Part shown: in pieces, positions 26,500 to 35,118 of the stretch
Position numbering within the stretch: the stretch's first letter is position 1
Layout: the number at the start of each line of letters is the position of its first letter
Origin: Variovorax sp. DXTD-1
GTDB lineage: Bacteria > Pseudomonadota > Gammaproteobacteria > Burkholderiales > Burkholderiaceae_C
Length of the DNA: 64,000 nt
Reading direction: 5' to 3'
Assembly: GCF_003984625.1 (NCBI RefSeq)
Contig: NZ_RWKH01000016.1
Span: 79,727 to 143,726 of the forward strand
Notes under the pieces: generated by a model
What the model was told of the DNA's origin: nothing
Database searches by the model: none
The model's input: the letters and a program-made list of their open reading frames with translations, nothing else
Translations under genes and position numbers: made by a program

Positions 26500-27452
26500 C
26501 AGCCGAACACCTGCCCGGGCTTCAGGTCGAAGCCGCGCAGGAAATCGGCCACGGCCAGGCGCTTGCCGCCGGGACGCTGGAGTTCGGTGACCATCACGAT
26601 CGAGCCGGCCGCGGCCACCGCAACGCCCGCGTCGGTTACGGCGAGGACGGTGCCGGGCGCAGCCGATTGCTCGGCGGGCGCCGCGTAGGCGGCCCAGAGC
26701 TTGATGGTCTCGCCGTCGAGCGGGCTGTTGGCGCCAGGGAACGGATCGAAAGCGCGAATGCGCCGCACAATGGCGTCAGCGGGTTGGTTCCAGTCGACCT
26801 GCGCTTCGTGCTTTTCGACCTTGTTGGCGTAGGTCACGCCTTCGGCAGGCTGCGGGGTGCGCTCCAGCTTGCCGATGTCGGCCAGGGCCTGGACGATCAT
26901 GCGGCCGCCCAGTTCGGCAAGCCGGTCGTGCAGGCGGGCGGTGCTGTCGTTGCCGATATCCACCGGCTCGCGCAGCAGCATGTCGCCCGTGTCCAGGCCG
27001 GCGTCCATCTGCATGATGGTGATGCCGGTTCGCGTGTCGCCGGCCTCGATGGCGCGGTGGATCGGCGCTGCGCCTCGCCAGCGCGGCAGCAGGCTGGCGT
27101 GGATGTTGAGGCAGCCGAACTTCGGCAGGTCGAGCACCCATTGCGGCAGGATGAGACCGTAGGCGGCAACCACCATCACGTCGGGTTTTGCTGCCAACAG
27201 GGCCTCGCGCGCGGCCGAGGCGTCTTCAGGGTACTTGCCGCCGAGCCGCAGGCTGCGCGGCTGCGCCACCGGCCATTTGTTGGCCACGGCGCATTGCTTG
27301 ACGGGAGAGGCCTGCAGCTTCATGCCGCGCCCGGCGGGTCGGTCGGGCTGGCTGAGTACCAGCACCACCTCATGTCCGGCTGCGGCAATGGCCTCGAGCG
27401 CGACGCGCGCGAACTCGGGCGTGCCCGCAAAAACGACCTTGAGGGGGTTCAA
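26499..27452 (-). CDS. fmt: Methionyl-tRNA formyltransferase
   Basis: Fmt formylates initiator Met-tRNA using 10-formyl-THF. The 317-residue protein has [10 protein letters not shown] at the start, the catalytic block [16 protein letters not shown], and [11 protein letters not shown], followed by the C-terminal RNA-binding domain. The length is typical. It overlaps the upstream lipoprotein gene by 4 nt and sits in one transcript with def, the deformylase that later removes the formyl group. Confidence 0.97.
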   Translation of the reverse strand: MNPLKVVFAGTPEFARVALEAIAAAGHEVVLVLSQPDRPAGRGMKLQASPVKQCAVANKWPVAQPRSLRLGGKYPEDASAAREALLAAKPDVMVVAAYGLILPQWVLDLPKFGCLNIHASLLPRWRGAAPIHRAIEAGDTRTGITIMQMDAGLDTGDMLLREPVDIGNDSTARLHDRLAELGGRMIVQALADIGKLERTPQPAEGVTYANKVEKHEAQVDWNQPADAIVRRIRAFDPFPGANSPLDGETIKLWAAYAAPAEQSAAPGTVLAVTDAGVAVAAAGSIVMVTELQRPGGKRLAVADFLRGFDLKPGQVFG

Positions 27453-27943
27453 TCCCGGATCCGATCGAGTTCGAGGTCATCCCCCGTGTGATAGCGGCGA
27501 ACCACGCCGGTGGGGTCGATGTAGATATAGAGCATGCGGCGCTCGTTCACGGCCTTGTAGCGCCAGGTCCAGACGGCTCCGTCGAATGAGCTGACGCGGC
27601 TGATTTCATAGGGGCGGCCGTAAAAGGCGATCACGTCGTTCTGGCGCCAGCGATCGACCTTGATGTCGTGGCCGAAGCGCGCCTCGTTGAGCACCTGCGT
27701 CACGGACACGACCTTGCCCGAGGCATCGACGTCGATGTCGGTCACCTCGAAGCCTGCGGGCATGCGCGAATACTGCAGGCGTTCGCCGCCGCCCGTGAGC
27801 GGATAGCGGCCCGTCGGAGGGCCCAGGCGCTGAAGGGTTTCGGCCGCCGTGGTGCCCGGCACGATGCGTGTCGGTTCGCTGGCGCAGCCGGCCAGCAGCA
27901 GCCCGGCGGCAACGACGAAAGCACTCGGCCAGGCGAAACGCAT
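27449..27943 (-). CDS. Small outer-membrane lipoprotein of unknown function (possibly BamE-like fold)
   Basis: This 164-residue protein has a lipobox LLAGC with C20. The mature part begins with a [19 protein letters not shown] block that recalls the BamE/SmpA fold, in which a short helix pair precedes a sheet. The second half has [21 protein letters not shown] do not recognise a named family. It lies between def (1-bp gap) and fmt (4-nt overlap), an unusual insertion into the def-fmt pair. The ATG at 27943 gives the complete signal peptide. Confidence 0.75.
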   Translation of the reverse strand: MRFAWPSAFVVAAGLLLAGCASEPTRIVPGTTAAETLQRLGPPTGRYPLTGGGERLQYSRMPAGFEVTDIDVDASGKVVSVTQVLNEARFGHDIKVDRWRQNDVIAFYGRPYEISRVSSFDGAVWTWRYKAVNERRMLYIYIDPTGVVRRYHTGDDLELDRIRD

Positions 27944-27944
27944 A

Positions 27945-28466
27945 TCAGGCCCTGCCCTCTCGGGCGTCTTCGCGTTGCTGCTTGAGCAGCTTGCTCTTGA
28001 TGCGGTTGCGCTTGAGCGGCGACAGATATTCGACGAACACCTTGCCCAGCAGGTGGTCCAGCTCATGCTGGATGCACACGGCGAGCAGGCCTTCGGCCTC
28101 GATGGTGCGAAGTTCGCCGTTTTCGTCCAGGGCCTGGACCTTGACCGAGGTGGAGCGCATCACGCCGTCGTAAATGCCGGGGACCGAGAGGCAACCCTCT
28201 TCGTTCAGCACCTTTTCGTCGCTTGCCCAGATAATTTCGGGGTTGATGAGCACCAGCGGCTCGTTGCGCTCTTCGGAAACGTCGATGACGACCAGGCGCT
28301 CGTGCACATCGACCTGGGTGGCGGCCAGGCCGATGCCGTTGGCGTCGTACATGGTTTCCAGCATGTCGGCAACCAGGGCCTTGATGCGTGCATCGACGCC
28401 CTGTACCGGCTTGGCGACCGTGTGCAGGCGCTTGTCCGGGTAACTCAGAATGATTCGTTTGGCCAT
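27945..28466 (-). CDS. def: Peptide deformylase
   Basis: This Fe/Zn metallohydrolase removes the N-formyl group from nascent proteins. The 173-residue protein has all three family motifs: GIGLAATQ (44-51), EGCLSVPG with metal ligand C92, and HELDH with H134, catalytic E135 and H138. The length is normal for type I. It is the first gene of the def-lipoprotein-fmt-azlCD cluster and is divergent from the LysM gene. Confidence 0.97.
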   Translation of the reverse strand: MAKRIILSYPDKRLHTVAKPVQGVDARIKALVADMLETMYDANGIGLAATQVDVHERLVVIDVSEERNEPLVLINPEIIWASDEKVLNEEGCLSVPGIYDGVMRSTSVKVQALDENGELRTIEAEGLLAVCIQHELDHLLGKVFVEYLSPLKRNRIKSKLLKQQREDAREGRA

Positions 28467-28538
28467 GAAAAACGGGAAAAGTTGTGGCTATTTTCGCCAA
28501 TTCCGCGACGGGATGAGCTCGGATCGCCTGAAAACGTT

Positions 28539-28552
28539 GCCCTTTAAAGGGC
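28539..28552. promoter_or_regulatory. 14-bp perfect palindrome between def and the LysM gene
   Basis: GCCCTTTAAAGGGC lies near the middle of the 161-bp divergent gap. It could be an operator acting on both promoters. No regulator gene is adjacent. Confidence 0.35.
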
Positions 28553-28627
28553 TTCGGGCGCAGAATTCGTAGCAAATTGTGAGATTCGTATGCGCACCGA
28601 TACTTTGATGCGCTCACCCATCCAGAC

Positions 28628-29842
28628 ATGAAAAAGCTCCGAACCCCTGTCCGCCAGCGCCCGCATCTTTTCGCCACGTTGGCAGCCCTTGCGGTGATCA
28701 GCGGCGGCACGACGGCCTGGGCTCAGAACTACCCCGTCACCCCGCAGCAACGCGCCACGGCACAGCAAACCGCCCAGAACGGCGTTCCGCTGAGCGAACT
28801 GGCGGCCAGCGCGCCGGACGAATACACGGTCAAGCCCGGCGACACGCTGTGGGCCATTTCGCGCCTCTACCTGCTGCGCCCCTGGCGCTGGCCGGAACTG
28901 TGGGGCATGAACATCAACGAAATTGCGAACCCGCACCGCATCTACCCGGGCCAAGTTCTCTACCTGGACAAGACGGGCGGCCGCGCACGCCTGACCATGC
29001 GCCGCGGTGCGGGCGGCAGCGCAGACGGCGGCACCATCAAGCTGTCGCCGCGCACGCGCTTCGATTCCCTGGCCGGCATGGCGCTGCCCACGCTCAACCC
29101 GAGCATCATCGAGCCGTTCCTCAGCGAGCCGATCGTGGTGGACGCCGACACGCTGCAAAGCGCGCCGCGCATCGTGGCCGGCAATGACAGCCGGGTGCTG
29201 CTGTCGCGCGGCGACCGCGCCTATGCGCGCGGCAATGCCGATACGCCGTTGCTCGAAACGCCCGGTCCGCTGAAGAACTTCCGCGTGTTCCGCAGCGCCA
29301 CGCCGCTGAAGGACCCGGGAACGGGTGAAATCCTCGGCTACGAAGCGCAGTACCTGGGCAAGGCCCAGCTCCAGCGCGGCGAATCGACCACGGTCGAGAC
29401 CCAGAAAGACAAGGACGTCATCACGGTGGTGCCGGCCAGCATCGACATCATCGCCGCCCGCGAGGAAATCCGCGCCGGCGACCGCCTGCTGCCCGAGCCG
29501 CCGCGCCAGCTGCTGAGCTACGCGCCGCGCGCCCCTTCCACTCAGGTCGAAGGCCGCATCATTTCGGTCTATGGCAATGCGGTGCAGTTCGCGGCGCAGA
29601 ACCAGGTGGTGGCCATCAACAAGGGCACGCGCGACGGCGTCGACAGCGGCCACGTGCTGGCCATTCTGAAGAACGGCGAAACCATTCTCGACCGCACCGG
29701 CGAACGCAAGGAAACGATCAAGCTTCCGAACGAACGCATCGGCCTGCTGATGGTGTTCCGCCCGTTCGAAAAGGTGTCGTACGCGCTGGTGCTCGAAATC
29801 ACCGACACCCCGCGCGCCGGCGACTTCCTCGTCAATCCCTGA
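28628..29842 (+). CDS. Secreted LysM-domain peptidoglycan-binding protein
   Basis: This 404-residue protein has a signal peptide ending at TAWA (residue 32). The LysM domain follows at about 66-115 (YTVKPGDTLWAISRLYL then NPHRIYPGQVLYL). The large C-terminal region (about 130-400) has no motif I know; it includes ISVYGNAVQFAAQNQVVAINKGTRDG. LysM binds the glycan strands of peptidoglycan, so the protein is probably periplasmic. The gene lies just upstream of dprA, a pairing often seen in betaproteobacteria. I find no clear ribosome site. Confidence 0.85.
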   Translation: MKKLRTPVRQRPHLFATLAALAVISGGTTAWAQNYPVTPQQRATAQQTAQNGVPLSELAASAPDEYTVKPGDTLWAISRLYLLRPWRWPELWGMNINEIANPHRIYPGQVLYLDKTGGRARLTMRRGAGGSADGGTIKLSPRTRFDSLAGMALPTLNPSIIEPFLSEPIVVDADTLQSAPRIVAGNDSRVLLSRGDRAYARGNADTPLLETPGPLKNFRVFRSATPLKDPGTGEILGYEAQYLGKAQLQRGESTTVETQKDKDVITVVPASIDIIAAREEIRAGDRLLPEPPRQLLSYAPRAPSTQVEGRIISVYGNAVQFAAQNQVVAINKGTRDGVDSGHVLAILKNGETILDRTGERKETIKLPNERIGLLMVFRPFEKVSYALVLEITDTPRAGDFLVNP

Positions 29843-29872
29843 CGCCTTCACGCTTTCCATTTTTCGCTTCGT

Positions 29873-31012
29873 TTGGAACGCGCAGAACTCGCAGGCTGGC
29901 TGCGGCTTTCACTGACGCCGGGCATCGGCGACGGCGCCGCGCGCAAGCTGCTGGCGGCCTTCGGGCTGCCTGAAGGCATTTTTGCGCAACCCGCCGCGGC
30001 GCTCCGGCAGGTGGTGTCGCAAGCGGACGCCTTGCAGCAGCCCCCCAATGGCCTGCAGGCGCAAATCGACTTGACCTGGCAGTGGCTGCAATCCGGCCCG
30101 GATGACGGCACCGCCCGCCGTATCGTGACGCTGGGCGATGCGGGCTATCCGGCGTCACTGCTCGAAATGGTCGACCCGCCGCTGATGCTCTACGTGCTCG
30201 GCGCAGCGGACTTCGACCTGACACAACTCACCAACAGCATTGCGGTGGTGGGCAGCCGCAACCCCACGCCGCAGGGTGCCGCCAATGCGCGCGCCTTTGC
30301 ACGGGCGCTGGGCGACGCGGGCTTGCCGGTGATTTCGGGGCTGGCACTCGGCGTGGACGGCGCCGCGCACCAGGGCGCGCTCGACGCGGCCGGCGATGCG
30401 CCCCGGCTCGCGACCGTGGCCATCGTGGGGACCGGTCTCGACCGCGTCTACCCGGCCCGGCACCGCGACCTGGCGCACCGCATCACGCAGCACGGGCTCA
30501 TCGTGAGCGAGCTGCCACTCGGCACGCCTCCGCTCACGCAGAACTTCCCAAAGCGCAACCGCCTCATTGCCGGCCTGGCGCGCGGCACGCTGGTCGTAGA
30601 GGCGGCGCTCCAGTCGGGTTCGCTGATCACGGCTCGCCTGACCTCGGAACAGGGCAAGGAAGTGTTCGCCATTCCGGGCTCGATCCATTCGCCGCAATCG
30701 CGCGGCTGCCACGCGCTGATCCGCCAGGGCGCAAAGCTGGTCGAGTCCGTCAATGACATCATCGAAGAGCTGCCGGACCTGCGCGCAGCCAGCGCGAATG
30801 CGGGTCTTTTCGGCGATGCGGGCGCCTCCTCTTCAGCCGCTGAAAATCCGCTGCTCGAGGCCTTGGGCTTCGATCCGGTGAACCTCGACGCCCTGAGCGC
30901 GCGCACCGGCTGGAGCGCGGCCGAGCTGCAGGCCAAGATGCTCGAGCTCGAACTCGACGGCCATGTGGCGCGCCTGCCCGGCGGGCTCTTCCAGAGAACG
31001 GCCGCGGCCTAG
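29873..31012 (+). CDS. dprA: DNA-processing protein DprA/Smf
   Basis: DprA loads RecA on incoming single-stranded DNA during natural transformation. The 379-residue protein has an N-terminal SAM-like region (LRLSLTPGIGDGAARKLLAAF) and then the Rossmann-like core with VVGSRNPTPQGAANA, VISGLALGVDGAAHQGAL, TVAIVGTGLDRVYP, FPKRNRLIAGL and SGSLITARL. A winged-helix C-terminus (about 320-379) follows. The start is taken as TTG at 29873, 31 bp after the LysM gene, without a visible ribosome site, so the exact N-terminus is uncertain. Confidence 0.93.
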   Translation: MERAELAGWLRLSLTPGIGDGAARKLLAAFGLPEGIFAQPAAALRQVVSQADALQQPPNGLQAQIDLTWQWLQSGPDDGTARRIVTLGDAGYPASLLEMVDPPLMLYVLGAADFDLTQLTNSIAVVGSRNPTPQGAANARAFARALGDAGLPVISGLALGVDGAAHQGALDAAGDAPRLATVAIVGTGLDRVYPARHRDLAHRITQHGLIVSELPLGTPPLTQNFPKRNRLIAGLARGTLVVEAALQSGSLITARLTSEQGKEVFAIPGSIHSPQSRGCHALIRQGAKLVESVNDIIEELPDLRAASANAGLFGDAGASSSAAENPLLEALGFDPVNLDALSARTGWSAAELQAKMLELELDGHVARLPGGLFQRTAAA

Positions 31013-31092
31013 TATTTTCCTTCCGCCAAAAAGGACGGAAGAAGTGACATGAAGCCCGGGAGCTCGCAACAAGCTTCGGCTATATTGGGCTC

Positions 31093-31611
31093 ATGTTCGA
31101 AGTGCTTGTTTTTGTCTACGAAAACTATTGGCGCGGCGATGCCTGCCCCGAACCCGGACAACTGGGCCGCAAGCTCAGCGCCCACGGCTTCGAGGCCGAA
31201 GAGATCCGCGATGCGCTGCACTGGCTCGACGGCCTGAGCCTTGCAACCCAAGGCATGCAGCTCGAGCGAAGCGCCGATGACGACGCCATTGCCACCGTCA
31301 CGCTGCGGGGCGCCCCCGAAGCCGCGCTGCCCCAGTCGAGCAATGCCATGCGGGTGTATTCCCAGGCCGAGCAGGAGCACCTGGGCGCCGATTGCCTCGG
31401 CTTCATCCGCTTTCTCGAGTCGTCGAACGTGCTGTCTTGCGGTTTGCGCGAAATCGTCATCGAGCGCGCCATGGCCGCACCGGGCGACCCGGTTGCGCTC
31501 GACGAACTCAAGATCATCGTGCTGATGGTGCACTGGAGCACCGGCATCGAGCCCGACGCGCTGGTGCTCGACGAACTCTGCGAAAGCCGCGAGGGTCGCA
31601 TCGCGCACTAG
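31093..31611 (+). CDS. smg: Smg family protein (DUF494)
   Basis: This 172-residue protein begins MFEVLVFVYENYW, the hallmark of Smg, and has the RVYSQAEQEHLGADCLGFIRF and DELKIIVLMVHWS blocks. The function is unknown; smg commonly follows dprA, as here. It ends 4 bp from the convergent DUF1631 gene. Confidence 0.93.
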   Translation: MFEVLVFVYENYWRGDACPEPGQLGRKLSAHGFEAEEIRDALHWLDGLSLATQGMQLERSADDDAIATVTLRGAPEAALPQSSNAMRVYSQAEQEHLGADCLGFIRFLESSNVLSCGLREIVIERAMAAPGDPVALDELKIIVLMVHWSTGIEPDALVLDELCESREGRIAH

Positions 31612-31615
31612 CCGG

Positions 31616-34003
31616 CTAGTTCAGCAGGCGCTCCGGGTTGGCGTCGAGCTTGGCGAGCGCCTCGCGCGTGGCGCGCACCGTGAGGGTTTCTTCCTCGGCC
31701 GGTACGAGCAGGCCGGCCTGCAGGTAGTTGGCCAGCCGGCCGACCTGGATGAGAAAGCTGCGGCCGTCGGCCGAGGCGAACAGGTGCAACTGCTTGCGGT
31801 CGCTGCGCCAGACGAACTGCACCTGGCTCACACGGTCGTTGTGGTCGAGCATGAACCAGTTGCCCACCTGAAGTTCGTGCGCCCACTCGAGCATGTCTTC
31901 GGCCACCACGCTACCGGCGGTGTCGGGCACCACCTCGATCGAGGCCGCGTCCACACCGAGCAGCAGTTCGATGCTGTTCGCATCGAGCGGCAAGTTGGAA
32001 GCGCCGCCTTCGTCGCTCACGAAGTCTTCCAGGTGCGCCAGGCGCTCGGCCATGGCTTCGATCTTGGCCGCGGGAATGGCCTCGGTCTTCGACAGGAAGG
32101 CATCGGACAAGGTCGCGCCGATGGTCTTGATGTGGGCTTCCTGCGGCTCGTCGATGATACCCAGCAGGTTCATGCCCAGGCGCAGGCGCTGCAGCAGCTG
32201 CGGCAGGTCCTGGATCACGCGGGCGCGGTCGGCGCGGTTGGGCTTGGCGCTTGCGGCCCACACCAGTTCGGAGGCAACGCGCTTGAGCATGACCGTCTGT
32301 TCGCCCTGGGCGCCGTAGCGCAGTGCGGCAATGGCCAGCACCTCGGCCCAGACCTTGAAGAGAAACTCGCGGATCTCGTCGCGCACCGGCATGTCGTTGA
32401 GCATCTTGCGCAGCTCGATGGTGTACTGGATCGCCATCGTTTCCTTCTGCTCGACCTGCTGCGCGACGCTCATGACACGCTGGGTGGTGTCGCTTTGCGT
32501 GAGGTAGCGGCCCAGGAACGCGACGAACTCGTCGAACACCAGCTTGAAGACGCGCTGCCCGGTTTCGGGGTATTGCTCGATCACCTGCACCACGCGGCGA
32601 ATTTCGCCTTCGAGGGCGCTGCCCGAAATGGCCGCGGCGTCGAAGCCCATCACGCAGGAGCCCATACGGTCGATCAGCATGCGCGCCGGATGCTGCAGGG
32701 TGCCGAAGAACTCGGGCTCGGCAATGGCCACGCGCAGCACGGGCATCTGCAGCCGCGCAAACCACACGCGGGCCGAGAAAGGAATGCGCTCCTCCGCGAG
32801 GATCGCCTGGAACATGAGCGCCACGATCTCGACGGTCGCCTTGTCGGCCGTGGTGGGCGCGCGCTTCTTGATCTCGGCGCTGCGCCGCCGCAGATCGACC
32901 GACGCCTGCTGGAGCATGGTGGCCTGGTCGCCGGGGTTCTGCATGTACTGCGTGGCGGCCATCCTGTAGGCGGCTTCGGCGTCGGCGATCACGGCCGCAA
33001 AGGTATTCGAAGCGGCCGGTGCGGTGCCGCCGCCGCTGACGCCGCTCCCCGCCACTGCGTGGCCGTCCATTCCTGCAACCGACTGGGGCGAGGACGACAT
33101 GGTGGACTGCATGTCTGCCGCGCCGATACGGGCGGCGACGAAGCGCTTCAGGCTCAGCAACGCCGTCTGCGCCCGCTGGCGGGCGAGCAGCAGCGGCGAG
33201 CCGCCGGTCGTTGCGAGAGGCACCGACGGGGCCAAGCCCCGCGTTTGCGGCGATGCATCCGAGCCATGGCGCGAAGCGGCGCCCGGTGCCTGGGCGCTGC
33301 CGCCGCCGGCATACGGCGACCCCGGCACCGTTGCCGGGCCGCCGCCGGAAGCGCCTGTGCGGCGCACAAAATTCTTGAGATCGATCTCCTGCATGACGCC
33401 CTTGGAGACCAGGAACGCGTTGGCGTCCTCGTAGGCCTTGACCACCACGCCGACCAGATGCTGCTGCACGGTTTCCTGCACGCGGGCCCAGAGCGTGCGG
33501 CTCAAACCGGCCGCCAGCCACTGGTCCACCAGAAGCTTGGACAGCGTTTCGGGCCTGAGCACATCATTGGCGTCGAACTCGGTGGTGCCTTCCAGGTGCT
33601 GGATACGCAGACGCAGGTCGCTGAGCTCGAAACTCGCCTTTTCCTGGATCGCCTGCGCCAGCCGCGACGACAGGATGTTGCTTTCCATCACGTCGTCGCC
33701 GATCAGTTCGAGCCGCAGCCCGCCCGTGGACGGTGCGCCGGCCGACGCACCAGGAGCGTTCACCGACTTGCGCCAGCTGGCCTGGGCAAGTGAAACCCAC
33801 TGCGTGGCCTGCCCCTGGAATGCCACGAAATCGTCACGGCTTTCCTGCATGGCGCGCGCGCTGCCGATCTCCGAAGCCTGCTTGGTCAGGCGGTCCCGGA
33901 TGGCCTGCGCCAGGGGAACGATGACGCTCCCGGTCGCCAGCACGAAACGCTCACGCGTCTCGCGTGCGAGCTGCAAGGAAGAGGCGGACCGCGCAATACT
34001 CAT
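31616..34003 (-). CDS. DUF1631 family protein
   Basis: This 795-residue cytosolic protein has no signal peptide or clear membrane segment. It is mostly helical, with a Gly/Ser/Ala-rich low-complexity linker at about residues 205-260. Its C-terminal part resembles a PilZ-like beta barrel (GNWFMLDHNDRVSQVQFVWRSDRKQLHLFASADG, given as blocks). The family is typical of beta- and gammaproteobacteria. A c-di-GMP link is only a guess from the C-terminus. A hairpin lies upstream at 34027-34053. Confidence 0.82.
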   Translation of the reverse strand: MSIARSASSLQLARETRERFVLATGSVIVPLAQAIRDRLTKQASEIGSARAMQESRDDFVAFQGQATQWVSLAQASWRKSVNAPGASAGAPSTGGLRLELIGDDVMESNILSSRLAQAIQEKASFELSDLRLRIQHLEGTTEFDANDVLRPETLSKLLVDQWLAAGLSRTLWARVQETVQQHLVGVVVKAYEDANAFLVSKGVMQEIDLKNFVRRTGASGGGPATVPGSPYAGGGSAQAPGAASRHGSDASPQTRGLAPSVPLATTGGSPLLLARQRAQTALLSLKRFVAARIGAADMQSTMSSSPQSVAGMDGHAVAGSGVSGGGTAPAASNTFAAVIADAEAAYRMAATQYMQNPGDQATMLQQASVDLRRRSAEIKKRAPTTADKATVEIVALMFQAILAEERIPFSARVWFARLQMPVLRVAIAEPEFFGTLQHPARMLIDRMGSCVMGFDAAAISGSALEGEIRRVVQVIEQYPETGQRVFKLVFDEFVAFLGRYLTQSDTTQRVMSVAQQVEQKETMAIQYTIELRKMLNDMPVRDEIREFLFKVWAEVLAIAALRYGAQGEQTVMLKRVASELVWAASAKPNRADRARVIQDLPQLLQRLRLGMNLLGIIDEPQEAHIKTIGATLSDAFLSKTEAIPAAKIEAMAERLAHLEDFVSDEGGASNLPLDANSIELLLGVDAASIEVVPDTAGSVVAEDMLEWAHELQVGNWFMLDHNDRVSQVQFVWRSDRKQLHLFASADGRSFLIQVGRLANYLQAGLLVPAEEETLTVRATREALAKLDANPERLLN

Positions 34004-34026
34004 TGAAAGATCGGGAAGGCCGGTGA

Positions 34027-34053
34027 AGCTCTATTCGGCAACAGCCGAGAGCT
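34027..34053. other. Intergenic hairpin between secF and the DUF1631 gene
   Basis: AGCTCT, a 3-nt bulge, CGGC, loop AACA, GCCG and AGAGCT form a 10-bp stem. It lies downstream of secF and 24 bp before the DUF1631 start. There is no U-tract, so it could be a weak or factor-assisted terminator or a leader structure. Confidence 0.35.
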
Positions 34054-34140
34054 TGCATCGGGAAAAGCAACCGCACAAGTGTGCATCAGCTTCCTTGCAG
34101 TTGCTGACTTCCCGCGGCGCTTCCCTTCGATTCGATGCCG

Positions 34141-35100
34141 TCAGACCACGGCGCCGGCGTTGGGGTCGTCCTCGGAATCGCCGTCGCGCTTGACCGGCGT
34201 GCCCTTGATCAGGTCTTCGCGCTTGATGCCGAGCCACATGGCAATCGCCGCCGCCACGAAGCACGACGAGTAGATGCCGAAGCAGATACCGATGGTCAGC
34301 GCGAGCGCGAAGTAATGCAGTGTCGGCCCGCCGAAGAAGAACATCGAGAGCACCACCAGCTGCGTCGAGCCGTGGGTGATGATGGTGCGGCTGATGGTCG
34401 AGGTGATTGCGTTGTCGATGATCTCGACCGTGCTCATCTTGCGGTAGCGCCGGAAGTTCTCGCGCACCCGGTCGAAGATCACGACCGATTCGTTGACCGA
34501 ATACCCCAGCACCGCGAGCACCGCCGCAAGCACCGCGAGCGAGAACTCCCACTGGAAGAAAGCGAAGAAGCCCAGGATGATGACCACGTCGTGCAGGTTG
34601 GCCAGCACGGTGGCCACGGCGAACTTCCATTCGAAGCGGATCGCCAAGTAGATCATGATGCCCACCACCACCATGCCGAGCGCCTTGAGCCCGTTGGTGG
34701 TGAGCTCTTCGCCGACCTGCGGACCGACGACCTCCATGCCGCGCTGCGTGGCCGAAGGATCGACCGACTTCAGCGCCTGCATGACCTGCGCGCTTTGCTG
34801 GTCGGAGTTCATGCCCTTCTGCGCCGGCAGGCGAATCTGCACGTCGCGCGAAGTGCCGTAGCTCTGCACCTGCACTTCGGGGTACCCGAGCTTGCTGACG
34901 GCCTCGCGCACCTTGCCGATGTCGGCCGACTGTTGGTAGGCGACCTCCATCACGGTGCCGCCCGTGAACTCCACCGACAGGTGCAGCCCGCGGTGCAGCA
35001 GGAAGAACACCGCCAGTGCGAAGGTGGCAAAGGAAATGATGTTCAGCACCAATGCATGGCGCATGAACGGGATGGTCTTGTGGATGCGGAAGAATTCCAT
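34141..35100 (-). CDS. secF: Protein translocase subunit SecF
   Basis: SecF pairs with SecD in the inner membrane and uses the proton gradient to help SecYEG release exported proteins. The 319-residue protein has the N-terminal helix, the periplasmic domain starting VEFTGGTVMEV, and the RND-type membrane block with GYSVNESVVIFDRVREN and TSTISRTIITHGSTQL, typical of SecF. It lies 18 bp downstream of secD. Confidence 0.97.
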   Translation of the reverse strand: MEFFRIHKTIPFMRHALVLNIISFATFALAVFFLLHRGLHLSVEFTGGTVMEVAYQQSADIGKVREAVSKLGYPEVQVQSYGTSRDVQIRLPAQKGMNSDQQSAQVMQALKSVDPSATQRGMEVVGPQVGEELTTNGLKALGMVVVGIMIYLAIRFEWKFAVATVLANLHDVVIILGFFAFFQWEFSLAVLAAVLAVLGYSVNESVVIFDRVRENFRRYRKMSTVEIIDNAITSTISRTIITHGSTQLVVLSMFFFGGPTLHYFALALTIGICFGIYSSCFVAAAIAMWLGIKREDLIKGTPVKRDGDSEDDPNAGAVV

Positions 35101-35118
35101 GGCGCTTGTCCTTGACCT

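Noticed and set aside
28544..29860. A 438-codon minus-strand open frame opposite the LysM gene
   Set aside because: The plus strand has a signal peptide and a LysM domain. The antisense translation is compositionally biased with no motif.
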